From Candidatus Gastranaerophilales bacterium Zag_111 (GTDB lineage: Bacteria; Cyanobacteriota; Vampirovibrionia; Gastranaerophilales; Gastranaerophilaceae): 64,000 bases of DNA. Of the stretch, positions 18,255 to 26,068 are shown piece by piece. Where the stretch lies: assembly GCA_001899395.1 (NCBI GenBank), contig MOYD01000061.1, positions 125,522 through 189,521 on the forward strand. Reading direction: 5' to 3'. The position numbers were made by a program, and so were the translations under genes. The notes beneath the pieces were generated by a model. That model saw nothing but the letters and a program-made list of their open reading frames with translations. It was not told the DNA's origin and made no database searches. Numbering within the stretch: the stretch's first letter is position 1; every line of letters begins with the position of its first letter.

Positions 18255-18878
18255 ATGGCAGATTTAACCAGAATTTTGTTAGTTGATGATAATCCTAAAT
18301 ACATAGAAGATGTCCTTCCGTTTTACGGTTATGAGGTTTGTACCGCACTAAACGGAGAACAGGCGCTTGAAATCTTGAATGCCGGAAACGAGTTTGACCT
18401 GGTTCTTTTGGATATAATGATGCCAAAACTCAATGGCTGGGATACTTTAAAGGCAATCCGTAAAAATCCTGATTACGGCAAAATTCCTGTAATTATTGTA
18501 ACAGTTGTGAATGACGATAAAAAAATGGTATCTGGTTTAAAACTTGGTGCTGATGATTATATTGTAAAACCGTTTATTTTGCCAAACCTTTTAGCGCGTA
18601 TTGAAGCGGTTTTGCGGCGTACAAAAAAGGTTTCGGAAGCACCGAAAGATATTAATGTTACAATTAATCAAACTGGTGCATATAATCTCTTGACGCCAAG
18701 GGAAAAAGATGTTTTATTATTACTTGTGAAGGGGGCTACCAATATTGAGATTGCTAAAAATCTTACATTGTCCGTCACCACTGTAAAGTCACACATAAGC
18801 CATATATTGTCCAAATATAAATTAAAAAACCGTATGCAGCTTATGTCCGAAGTTACCCAAAGAGAATTAACATATTAA
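18255..18878 (+). CDS. Response regulator with LuxR-type DNA-binding domain
   Basis: A 207-residue protein. The receiver domain (residues 5-125) has D11/D12, phosphoacceptor D53 in LVLLDIMMP, and the invariant Lys in IVKPF near 105; its style is closer to OmpR-type receivers (GLKLGADDYIVKPF). The output is nevertheless a LuxR-like HTH (about 140-205; LTPREKDVLLLLVKGATN). It follows the first regulator by 7 nt, giving two regulators in tandem without a kinase. Both may respond to one distant hybrid kinase or a phosphorelay. Confidence 0.92.
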   Translation: MADLTRILLVDDNPKYIEDVLPFYGYEVCTALNGEQALEILNAGNEFDLVLLDIMMPKLNGWDTLKAIRKNPDYGKIPVIIVTVVNDDKKMVSGLKLGADDYIVKPFILPNLLARIEAVLRRTKKVSEAPKDINVTINQTGAYNLLTPREKDVLLLLVKGATNIEIAKNLTLSVTTVKSHISHILSKYKLKNRMQLMSEVTQRELTY

Positions 18879-18898
18879 AATATACATAAGGAGAAAAA

Positions 18899-19429
18899 AT
18901 GCTAGATTATACAAAAGAAGAGTTACTATCTCTTATACAAACCGCTCCGGAAAAGTTCAACGAGTGGAAAAGAGACAGAGACGACGTTGATTTAAGTGAA
19001 GTTGATTTTTCAAATATGGTTATAAAAGAGGTTGATTTTTCAGATGTTGACCTTAATTCCAGTTCCTTTTCAGATTGCAGCTTGTCGCTTGTAAATTTTT
19101 ACGGTGCGGATTTAACAGCGGTAGATTTTACTAGGGCTGTTGTTGTTGAATGTGATTTTTCGGAAAGTATTTTAACCGGCGCTGATTGCAGCTATGCAGA
19201 AATGACTTATTGTAACTTTACAGATTGCGATATGGCTGGAACTGTACTTTCTGAAACTGTTTTGACAAGTTCAGACCTTTCAGCTTCTGAAAATCTTCAC
19301 TCCGCGCGTTATGACAGCGATACTGTTTGGCCTGATGATGATATGATGCCGGAAGGCTTTGATACCGTTTATAAAGACGACCTTTCATCACTTAAAGATG
19401 AAGATGACACTCAGATTGAAGATTATTAA
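18899..19429 (+). CDS. Pentapeptide-repeat protein
   Basis: A 176-residue acidic protein. Residues about 30-130 are tandem pentapeptide repeats of the A(D/N)Lxx kind (VDLSE VDFSN, VDFSD VDLNS, ADLTA VDFTR, TGADC), which should fold as a right-handed quadrilateral beta-helix. The tail is Asp/Glu-rich. A strong SD (AAGGAG) precedes ATG 18899, 20 nt after the second response regulator. Known relatives include gyrase-protecting DNA mimics and many uncharacterised cyanobacterial proteins; nothing here selects a role. Confidence 0.85.
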   Translation: MLDYTKEELLSLIQTAPEKFNEWKRDRDDVDLSEVDFSNMVIKEVDFSDVDLNSSSFSDCSLSLVNFYGADLTAVDFTRAVVVECDFSESILTGADCSYAEMTYCNFTDCDMAGTVLSETVLTSSDLSASENLHSARYDSDTVWPDDDMMPEGFDTVYKDDLSSLKDEDDTQIEDY

Positions 19430-19446
19430 AAAGAATTGAGGTAATA

Positions 19447-20196
19447 ATGATAAAAGTAGCAGTTTGCGGCGCATGCGGAAAAATGGGTCAAGAGGTTTGC
19501 CAGGCTGTTGAAGCAGAACCTTCAATGCAATTGGCGGCAAAGATTGATATAAAAGGCGATGCCTACAGAACAATTGAAGAAGCAAGAAGATATACAGAAA
19601 TAGATGTTCTGGTTGATTTTACACAGCCAAAATCTATTTATGAAAACGCAAAATATTGCCTTAGAAACGGCATTAATATTGTAATCGGTACAACCGGATT
19701 AAAAGATGAAGAAATTGAGTTCTTGAAGAAACTTTCAAATGATAATAAAACAGGCTGCCTGATTGCTCCGAATTTTTCTACCGGCGCGGTTTTAATGATG
19801 ATGTTTGCGCAAATGGCTGCAAAGTATTTTGATAATGCTGAAATCATCGAACTTCACCACAACCAGAAAAAAGACGCCCCGTCAGGTACCGCAATAAAAA
19901 CTGCACTAATGATGTCACAGGCAAAAGAAAACTTTAAAAAAGATAATTGTCCTGAAACTGAAACTATCGAGGGCGCAAGAGGCGGAACGTCGTATTCTGA
20001 TATTCAAATTCATTCTGTTAGGATGCCGGGGTATATTGCTTCGCAAGAAGTCCTTTTTGGCGCTCCCGGTCAATTGTTTAAAATTCGCCATGACTCAATG
20101 GATAGAAAATGTTATATGGCTGGCATTTTGATGGCAATAAAACACGTTGCGGACAAAAAAGATTTTACATACGGGTTAGAAAAACTTATGCAGTAG
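19447..20196 (+). CDS. dapB: 4-Hydroxy-tetrahydrodipicolinate reductase
   Basis: DapB catalyses the NAD(P)H-dependent reduction step of the diaminopimelate/lysine pathway, supplying peptidoglycan and protein synthesis. The N-terminal Rossmann motif is GACGKMGQ (residues 8-15). The catalytic and substrate-binding segment is ELHHNQKKDAPSGTA (about 136-150), containing the His-His pair, Lys and the SGTA loop. Length (249 residues) is typical. A TGAGG SD sits just upstream and the gene follows the pentapeptide gene by 17 nt. No other dap gene is nearby. Confidence 0.96.
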   Translation: MIKVAVCGACGKMGQEVCQAVEAEPSMQLAAKIDIKGDAYRTIEEARRYTEIDVLVDFTQPKSIYENAKYCLRNGINIVIGTTGLKDEEIEFLKKLSNDNKTGCLIAPNFSTGAVLMMMFAQMAAKYFDNAEIIELHHNQKKDAPSGTAIKTALMMSQAKENFKKDNCPETETIEGARGGTSYSDIQIHSVRMPGYIASQEVLFGAPGQLFKIRHDSMDRKCYMAGILMAIKHVADKKDFTYGLEKLMQ

Positions 20197-20206
20197 TTAT
20201 AAATGA

Positions 20207-21550
20207 CTATTTACCTATGCAAAAGTGGTCAAAGATGTTGTTCAGGATGTCGTCTGTAATAACTTCACCTGTTATCTCATCTAAGGCAATCAGGGCTGCT
20301 TTTAAGTCAATGTAAATCATATCCTGTAGCTCTGATACCTTTGCACCCTCAAGTGCTCGTACAAGGCTTTCTCTGCACCTTAGCAGGCATGATTGTTGGC
20401 GCTTATTTGTAATAAATTCAGTGTCTTCAAGTGAGAAGCCGCAAATAATTTCTTTCATTTTTTCTTTAAGCTCATCCAGCCCTGATTTTGTATGGGCTGA
20501 AATTGCAATAGCACCTTCAATTTCAGAGGTATTGCAAGGTGTTAAATCAGACTTGTTTGCAACAGTAATATGCGGTTTGTTTTTGATTATTTCATAAATT
20601 TCGCGGTCTTCTTGTGTTAATCCCGCTTGAGCATCGTAAATAAACAGTACTAAGTCCGCTTCCTGTACGGACTGGCGGGAGTATTCAATCCCGATTTCTT
20701 CCACTTTATCAAGGTTTTGACCTTCTCTTATGCCTGCTGTGTCAATTAATGTGACTGCAACACCCATGTCAAGCGTTTCTTTTATTATGTCGCGGGTTGT
20801 TCCTGCAATTTCTGTAACAATCGCGCGGTCAAGATTTAGCAATGCGTTAAATAAAGACGATTTTCCGACATTCGGGCGTCCGACAATTGCTGCTTTTACA
20901 CCCTGCCGCAAAATATCAGATGATTTTGCACAAGCTAAAATCCTGTCGATTTCACTGATTGCATGTTCAAAATTCTCAATAAGATATGAGTATTCAGGTT
21001 CTGCAACATCTTCAGGAAAATCAATCCCTGCAACAATTCTGGATGTTGTCTCAAAAATACCTTTTTTTATTTCTGTGATTTTTTTTGCAAGCACGCCGGA
21101 CAAGTTTTTTGCTGACTGGATTGCAAAATTTGAGGTTTGCGAATGGATTAAATCGTCAACCGCTTCTGCTTGCGACAGGTCAAGTTTTTTGTTTAAGAAA
21201 GCTCGTTTGGTGAATTCTCCGCGCTCAGCCATTCTTGCACCGTTTTTCAAAATTGTATCAAGAATATTTCTTACAACATTTACTCCGCCGTGGCATTGAA
21301 TTTCAATGACATCTTCACCGGTGTAACTGTTCGGGTTTTTAAACGGCAAAATAATAACCTCATCAAGTTTTACATCTCCGTCATAAATCCAACCGTGACA
21401 GATTTTGCCTGTCGGAAAATCCTTGCGGTCACAAATTTTTTGCGCAATATCAAAACTTTTTGTTCCGGATATTCTTATAACCCCAACCCCGCCTGTGCCT
21501 ATCGGGGTTGAAATTGCTGCTATTGTGTCAAATTCCTGCGAGATATTCAT
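20207..21550 (-). CDS. mnmE: tRNA modification GTPase MnmE
   Basis: MnmE with MnmG installs 5-carboxymethylaminomethyl groups on wobble uridine in certain tRNAs. The 447-residue protein has the N-terminal folate-binding domain, a central helical domain and an inserted GTPase domain: G1 GRPNVGKSS near 221, switch and G3 DTAG (LIDTAGIREG), and G4 NKSD. It ends in the diagnostic CIGK. Convergent with dapB, 10 nt apart. Confidence 0.97.
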   Translation of the reverse strand: MNISQEFDTIAAISTPIGTGGVGVIRISGTKSFDIAQKICDRKDFPTGKICHGWIYDGDVKLDEVIILPFKNPNSYTGEDVIEIQCHGGVNVVRNILDTILKNGARMAERGEFTKRAFLNKKLDLSQAEAVDDLIHSQTSNFAIQSAKNLSGVLAKKITEIKKGIFETTSRIVAGIDFPEDVAEPEYSYLIENFEHAISEIDRILACAKSSDILRQGVKAAIVGRPNVGKSSLFNALLNLDRAIVTEIAGTTRDIIKETLDMGVAVTLIDTAGIREGQNLDKVEEIGIEYSRQSVQEADLVLFIYDAQAGLTQEDREIYEIIKNKPHITVANKSDLTPCNTSEIEGAIAISAHTKSGLDELKEKMKEIICGFSLEDTEFITNKRQQSCLLRCRESLVRALEGAKVSELQDMIYIDLKAALIALDEITGEVITDDILNNIFDHFCIGK

Positions 21551-21587
21551 AAAATGATTATACTATAAAAGCAGAGTGTGCAAACTT

Positions 21588-22280
21588 TTATTTCCAAGGG
21601 TAATCTTTTTGGATTTTCCAGCCTGCACGGCGGATTTTTTCTGCACAATAATCGCCGGTTCCGGATTTTGAACAATTTTGGTTAATTTCTTCATCGCTTT
21701 TGTCATATCCCAAACACCTGATACCGCCGCCATCTGTTGTAACTCTTGTTAAGAAAAATACATCTCTTCCTAACTTGTTAGGCAATTCGCCGTTATTTAT
21801 GTCAACGATAACATCATACAAATTCTTTTTTTCTTCACCCGCATTGTTTTTCCAGGTTTGATATAACGGAATATACACAAAACCATCCGGCGTCATAAAT
21901 GTTGTTCTTAACCTTGGTTCGACAACAAACCAGCTATTTTTGTTTCCGTTTGTATTTGTCCAGGGAGTAGGTGTAGTATATCCGCAAACTTTGTAAGTTG
22001 AGCACATTGTTATAACTTTAATATACGGCGCCCAATAAGTATTAAAGTATTCAGTTGACGTCATCTCAGATTGTATTGTTGCATCCGGTTCCCCAACATC
22101 ATCAAATGATAATTTGTAAGCCTGATTTAAAATAGAAATTGCCTTTTTCAATTTGTTTACGGTTGCTTGTTTTTGGTAAGTCTCAATAAGTCCGGGTATT
22201 GTAATTGCCGCAACAACCCCTATGATGCCAAGTGTAATCAGTGTTTCCGCTAAAGTAAAGCCTTTTTTCATCTTGCCCAT
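21588..22280 (-). CDS. Type IV prepilin-like protein, stably in frame (group C)
   Basis: A 230-residue protein beginning MGKMKKG followed by FTLAETLITLGIIGVVAA, a canonical prepilin signal with Gly at -1 and Glu at +5. The globular part is Trp- and Cys-containing (TMCSTYKVCGY, IRCLGYD, QNCSKSGTGDYC) and carries the DINNGELPNKLGRDVFFL segment seen in its paralogs. SD AGGAGG precedes ATG 22280. The XRE gene at 22343 is divergent, 62 nt away. Likely a minor pilin or type II secretion pseudopilin. Confidence 0.85.
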   Translation of the reverse strand: MGKMKKGFTLAETLITLGIIGVVAAITIPGLIETYQKQATVNKLKKAISILNQAYKLSFDDVGEPDATIQSEMTSTEYFNTYWAPYIKVITMCSTYKVCGYTTPTPWTNTNGNKNSWFVVEPRLRTTFMTPDGFVYIPLYQTWKNNAGEEKKNLYDVIVDINNGELPNKLGRDVFFLTRVTTDGGGIRCLGYDKSDEEINQNCSKSGTGDYCAEKIRRAGWKIQKDYPWK

Positions 22281-22342
22281 GCTAACCTCCTTTGTAGTGA
22301 ATTCCGAACAGTATAATTATAATATAACATTATCATAGAATT

Positions 22343-22615
22343 ATGCAAGCGGAAAATAAAAAAAAGAGAGCAATTATTCTTAATGCAGTTGCCAAAACGA
22401 TTAGGGACTTGCGTCTTAAAACAGGTAAGTCAATAACTTTAATATCAAATGAATTAAATGTTTCAAAATCAATATGGGCTGATGCGGAGTCCGGGAAATC
22501 AGATTTACAGTTTACGACTTTTTGGCGGATATCAGAAGCACTTGATATCACGCCTGAAAATTTTATCAAATTGGTTAAGGAAAACCTAACAGAAGACGTA
22601 ACTTTTATTGAATAA
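22343..22615 (+). CDS. Small XRE-family transcriptional regulator
   Basis: A 90-residue protein with a helix-turn-helix of XRE type (IRDLRLKTGKSITLISNELN, then VSKSIWADAESGKSDLQ, residues about 20-62). It is shorter and more divergent than the copy at 12032 but holds the same position: divergent from a prepilin gene. A TATCAT box at 22331-22336 ends 6 nt before the ATG and there is no SD, so the transcript may be leaderless. Probably controls the adjacent prepilin, by inference only. Confidence 0.75.
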   Translation: MQAENKKKRAIILNAVAKTIRDLRLKTGKSITLISNELNVSKSIWADAESGKSDLQFTTFWRISEALDITPENFIKLVKENLTEDVTFIE

Positions 22616-22636
22616 AATCTAATATTTTTGTATGAT
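22608..22636 (+). promoter_or_regulatory. Sigma-70-type promoter for a candidate small RNA
   Basis: TTGAAT and TATGAT are spaced by exactly 17 nt. The -35 overlaps the last codons of the XRE gene. Transcription should begin near 22643. Confidence 0.5.
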
Positions 22637-22642
22637 TACAAA

Positions 22643-22739
22643 TCAAAATGAGGTGCTAATATAACAATATACTCCTTAGAGACTAAGATACACATATCCC
22701 TAATCAACAGCTATGCACCTCAGTACATAGCTTTTTTTT
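22643..22739 (+). ncRNA. Candidate small structured RNA, about 97 nt
   Basis: The interval has its own promoter and an intrinsic terminator but no open frame. TGAGGTGC (22649-22656) and GCACCTCA (22715-22722) form a perfect 8-bp inverted repeat enclosing a CTTAG-AGA-CTAAG hairpin. The 3' arm also lies in the 10-nt loop of the terminator hairpin, so the two foldings compete. The exposed CACCTC could pair with Shine-Dalgarno sequences. It may be a trans-acting sRNA, or a leftover leader. Unrecognised. Confidence 0.45.
22709..22739 (+). terminator. Rho-independent terminator
   Basis: A perfect 7-bp stem AGCTATG/CATAGCT with a 10-nt loop is followed by eight T residues. It ends the candidate small RNA and any read-through from the XRE gene. 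Confidence 0.85.
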
Positions 22740-22743
22740 ATTG

Positions 22744-23142
22744 CTAAGCGCGGGTAAGTGCCATAATATTTTGGATAAATTCATCCCGCTCACTTGCAGA
22801 ATACGTGATTTTACATCTTTTGTCAAAATATGAACTAATCATATGTTCTTGCCTTTCAGGAGAATATTCGTCCCAGTATGGCGTTTTGCGGATTTTGTCT
22901 ATAATCTCAGTTTCTAAGTCTTCAAATTGTTTATAGTTGTCGTTTGATGTCGCAAGTTCAGCCAGTTCCTTTACCGGTTCATTGGCGCCGGTATGAAGGT
23001 TTTTTGGCTGGACTGTAATGCTTTCAGTTATCGGTTTTGAAATAAATTTTATGTCTTGCGCTTCAAAATCCTTTTCAATTTGAGATTTTTCAAAAATATT
23101 TTTCTTGTCTAACTTATCCCTAAAACGTTGTGCTAATCCCAT
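22744..23142 (-). CDS. Hypothetical protein, operon partner of CpaE-like ATPase
   Basis: A 132-residue charged, helical protein with no membrane segment or signal peptide. The first half is Lys/Glu-rich (LDKKNIFEKSQIEKDFEAQD). The second half has a WDEYSPERQEHMISSYFDKR segment of unknown function. It starts 8 nt after the CpaE-like gene with a GGAGA SD, so the two are very probably co-transcribed and may act together. I do not recognise the family. Confidence 0.65.
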   Translation of the reverse strand: MGLAQRFRDKLDKKNIFEKSQIEKDFEAQDIKFISKPITESITVQPKNLHTGANEPVKELAELATSNDNYKQFEDLETEIIDKIRKTPYWDEYSPERQEHMISSYFDKRCKITYSASERDEFIQNIMALTRA

Positions 23143-23150
23143 TTTCTCTC

Positions 23151-24329
23151 CTACTGATTGTTTAGTATATTTTCAAATTTCTCAGCCATATTTTTGCGAT
23201 ATATGCTGTCTGTTATGTGCTGTGCAAGGTCTTTGTAGCTTTGCGCAACGTTAGTTGACGAATTCAATATGCTTACCGGAACACCTTTGTTAATCGCAGA
23301 CATTACAGCAAAGTAATTGTTCGGGATTTTCCAGTAAACCTTGCGAGACAGAACCTTTTCAACATCTTCTTCTTTTATCTCATCGTTTTCCATATAGCGG
23401 TTTACGACAATTTTTGTTTTGCCCTTGTCATATCCAAGTTTTTCAAACAGTTCCAGGCAACGCTGTGTGTTGCGAAGTGCCGGAAGGTTTGCAACTGTGA
23501 CAAGAAGTATTATATCCGAATTGTCAAGTGCTGCAATGTTTTTCCCGTCAAAACTTGCCTCCGCGTCAACTATTATATAAGAAAAAGTGTCTTTTAATGT
23601 GTTAAAAAGTTTTGTTATCTGTTTTGGTTGAATATTGTCTGCCTGCTTGAAATACGGTGGGTCTGCAAGCACGTAGACACTTGAATTTTTGTATTTTTCA
23701 AGCGTGCTTAATAAAAATGTTTCATTGATTTTGTCAAGATTTTCAAGCATGTAAGAAATATTAAACGAAGGTTTTAAATCTAAAAATGTTGTAATATCGC
23801 CCATTTGAAAATTCAAGTCAATGAGTGCTACATTTTCTTTTGTGATTTTTGAAAGTTCCAATGCAAGGTTTGAAGCTAGCGAGGTTTTGCCAATTCCGCC
23901 TTTGTTAGAAAACACTGAAATAATTTTACATTTATTGTTTCTTTTCGGCTCTTCAAACCTGCTAATAAGTTTGTTTACGGAATCCAGAAACTCGTTTTTA
24001 ATAATCGGGACAGGTACAAATTCTTTTGCGCCTGCACGCATAATTCTTATGATTAAATCAACCGAAGGATTATCAGACAAGGCGAGAACACTGCAATTAG
24101 GACACTGTTTTGATACGCTTAAAATCAGGTCTAATTTTTCTTGTTTGCCGGTTGACAGGTCAACAATAAAAATTGATTTACCTTGCGTATTTGAGAGGGT
24201 TTCAACAATTTGTGAAAAATCTTTAATAGGTGCTAATGTTTCAATATTATCAAACTCGCTTACAAACAATTTTAAAACTTCATTTGTAGAAAGTTCATCA
24301 GATAGAATTAAGGTTGAAATTTTATTCAT
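23151..24329 (-). CDS. CpaE/TadZ-like ParA-family ATPase
   Basis: A 392-residue protein from ATG 24329, with GGGAAGG upstream; the frame stays open further upstream without an SD. Residues 1-120 look like a degenerate receiver domain (SIFIVDLSTG, LALSDNPS, GAKEFVPVPI). The rest is a MinD/ParA ATPase with the deviant Walker A KGGIGKTS near 139-146 and IIVDAEASFDG as Walker B. This receiver-plus-ParA layout is that of CpaE/TadZ, which positions Tad or type IV pilus machinery at the membrane. No tad cluster is adjacent, but several prepilin genes are. The downstream 132-residue gene is co-transcribed. Confidence 0.85.
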   Translation of the reverse strand: MNKISTLILSDELSTNEVLKLFVSEFDNIETLAPIKDFSQIVETLSNTQGKSIFIVDLSTGKQEKLDLILSVSKQCPNCSVLALSDNPSVDLIIRIMRAGAKEFVPVPIIKNEFLDSVNKLISRFEEPKRNNKCKIISVFSNKGGIGKTSLASNLALELSKITKENVALIDLNFQMGDITTFLDLKPSFNISYMLENLDKINETFLLSTLEKYKNSSVYVLADPPYFKQADNIQPKQITKLFNTLKDTFSYIIVDAEASFDGKNIAALDNSDIILLVTVANLPALRNTQRCLELFEKLGYDKGKTKIVVNRYMENDEIKEEDVEKVLSRKVYWKIPNNYFAVMSAINKGVPVSILNSSTNVAQSYKDLAQHITDSIYRKNMAEKFENILNNQ

Positions 24330-24387
24330 ACACACCTTCCCTCTATCATATCTTAACATATTTTGAACCATCATGCAATTAGTCAAT

Positions 24388-24565
24388 AAAAAAGCCCCGT
24401 ATAAGCGGATTTTGTTACCTGCTGTTGCTCGCAGGTGGGTGAGAACCCGGACTAATCCGTTTCCCGCTGGCGATAAATTATCGGCGGGTATACTTCAATG
24501 CCCTGGAGTTAACTCTCCCTATTTATATAAATGTAGGAACAAAATTAACACCTATACAGAGCTTA
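24388..24565 (-). ncRNA. ssrS: Structured non-coding RNA, 6S RNA candidate
   Basis: A stand-alone transcript of about 178 nt is predicted, with a strong promoter and a GGGGC-TTTTTT end. The ends pair as a long rod (AAGCTCTGTATA with TATACGGGGCTT, then ATTTTGTT with AACAAAAT). The middle holds a large open region, an apical hairpin CCCGC...GCGGG enclosing CGATA/TATCG, and side hairpins CGGA-TTAG-TCCG and CCTGC...GCAGG. A rod of about 180 nt with a central bubble fits 6S RNA, which binds housekeeping RNA polymerase. I found no RNase P (GAGGAAAGTCC), tmRNA or SRP signature. The 6S identity is a shape-based guess. Confidence 0.55.
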
Positions 24566-24569
24566 CTAT

Positions 24570-24598
24570 ATTATAACATGTTTTAATTTCGTCTGCAA
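24570..24598 (-). promoter_or_regulatory. Sigma-70 promoter of the 6S-like RNA
   Basis: On the minus strand TTGCAG (24598-24593) and TATAAT (24575-24570) are 17 nt apart. The start is expected at about 24565-24563, exactly where the closing stem begins. Confidence 0.7.
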
Positions 24599-24602
24599 TA
24601 AT

Positions 24603-24956
24603 TTAGAGAAGTTCTTTTTTGACTTTTGATAAACTGTTGTTTACAGCATTCATGACATTTTCATAAAAGATTAATTCCGCATCTGTAGCGTTTGAAACAA
24701 TTTCTATAAGTTTATTTTTCAGCGGGTGCGTTGTTGTTTCCTTGTTAAACCCGAATTCGCGCAAGTCTATTTTTAACACTGAAACAATCATAAAAAACGA
24801 TGTCAAAGAAGGAATATAACATCCGTTTTCAATTCTTGAGATATGCTGAACACTTAAATCAACCTCTTCAGCCAGTTCTGCCTGAGTTAAATGGTTTTTC
24901 TTTCTGTAATATTTTATTTTCTGAGCTAAAAACTTTTTATCGTCAAATTTCATCAT
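24603..24956 (-). CDS. XRE-family transcriptional regulator
   Basis: A 117-residue protein from ATG 24956, chosen because AAAGGA lies 8 nt upstream; the frame is open for another 42 codons but without an SD. Residues about 11-65 are a classical XRE helix-turn-helix (YRKKNHLTQAELAEEVDLSV, QHISRIENGCYIPS). A C-terminal helical region follows (about 75-117), absent from the three prepilin-linked XRE proteins. It is divergent from the GT9 gene and is the only XRE gene here not beside a prepilin. Confidence 0.85.
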   Translation of the reverse strand: MMKFDDKKFLAQKIKYYRKKNHLTQAELAEEVDLSVQHISRIENGCYIPSLTSFFMIVSVLKIDLREFGFNKETTTHPLKNKLIEIVSNATDAELIFYENVMNAVNNSLSKVKKELL

Positions 24957-25099
24957 AGTAACCAATCCTTTTATACTAAAATATGATGTAAACGACGATT
25001 TTAGAATTTGATATACGTATAATTTGAAAATTAATTCAATGTCTACACATATATAAAACTTAATAATTACACCTATCCGCATATATTAATGATATTAAT

Positions 25100-26068
25100 A
25101 TGTGTATGCACATATATAAAAACCAAAAAGATAAAAAGTTGATATTTCTTGTATTTAATACAGCATGTTTTGGTGATGTTTTGCTTTGTAACAGTCTTTG
25201 CCAAAATATAAAATTGTTTTACCCTGATTCAAAGGTCGTATTTATTGTAGATAAACCGTTTTATGACGCTGCAAAATACCAAAAAGACGTAGATGATGTG
25301 GTTATTTTTGATAAAAAAGGTGTTCACAAAGGTTTTTGGGGACTTATAAAATTCATTTTTGAATTCAAGTATAAACACCCGTTTGCTGCATTTATCACAT
25401 ATAAAAACTTTCGTAACAGTATAATTTCGACATTGTTATTCTCAAAGCATGTAATCATGGTTGGCAATAACTTTCCTATAATTTCAATGGGTAAACGTCA
25501 TGCAAGTTTGATAACTAAGTTGACACACAAACCTTTTGAAGACTTGCCAATAAGATACGAGGCTCCGGCTGATATACCTCAACACCTAGAAGAGCTACTA
25601 TTTAAAGGTGAAAAGTACATTGCAATAAATCCTATAACAAAAAGAAAAGATAAAAATATTCCACTTTCAGTGCTAGCAGATTTAATCAAAAAAATTAATA
25701 CAACAGATTTTAAAGTTGTCCTTTGCGGTAGGGGTAAATTAGCACTCAAGTACTCAAAAGAATTGCGCGCAAAGGGTTGTGACTTTATTGATATTGTAGA
25801 TAAGACAACGATTTTAGAACTTGCGCAAGTCTTAAATAACTGTAAAGCTCTTATAAGCGCTGATACAGGTACAATGCACTTAGGCTGTGCACTTAACATT
25901 TTTACAATGGTAGTTTTTTATGAAACTGAAAAGATTGAAATATGGGCTCCGGACAAAAATTTATACAACTCTGTCATAATCAGCGAAAACCAGACCGCAG
26001 AAAATATTTATAAATGTTTAAACCTTCCTAGTCAACAGAGAAGATTTCGCGAATGTCGTCCATTGTAA
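25100..26068 (+). CDS. Glycosyltransferase family 9 (heptosyltransferase-like)
   Basis: A 322-residue GT-B protein of the ADP-heptose:LPS heptosyltransferase family. The N-terminal half has the GT9 opening FLVFNTACFGDVLLCNSLCQ and a DKPFYDAA segment. The C-terminal nucleotide-sugar site includes VVLCGRGKLALKYSKELRAK and the diagnostic ISADTGTMHLGCAL (about 253-266). Such enzymes usually extend lipopolysaccharide core. The start is ATG 25100, with an alternative ATG two codons later; no good SD is seen. The last 41 nt overlap the convergent helicase gene. Confidence 0.88.
   Translation: MCMHIYKNQKDKKLIFLVFNTACFGDVLLCNSLCQNIKLFYPDSKVVFIVDKPFYDAAKYQKDVDDVVIFDKKGVHKGFWGLIKFIFEFKYKHPFAAFITYKNFRNSIISTLLFSKHVIMVGNNFPIISMGKRHASLITKLTHKPFEDLPIRYEAPADIPQHLEELLFKGEKYIAINPITKRKDKNIPLSVLADLIKKINTTDFKVVLCGRGKLALKYSKELRAKGCDFIDIVDKTTILELAQVLNNCKALISADTGTMHLGCALNIFTMVVFYETEKIEIWAPDKNLYNSVIISENQTAENIYKCLNLPSQQRRFRECRPL

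Noticed and set aside
24388-24565. RNase P RNA, suggested by the sequence near the 3' end
   Set aside because: The interval is too short and lacks the GAGGAAAGTCC and ACAGNRA-type conserved segments; the rod shape fits 6S RNA better.
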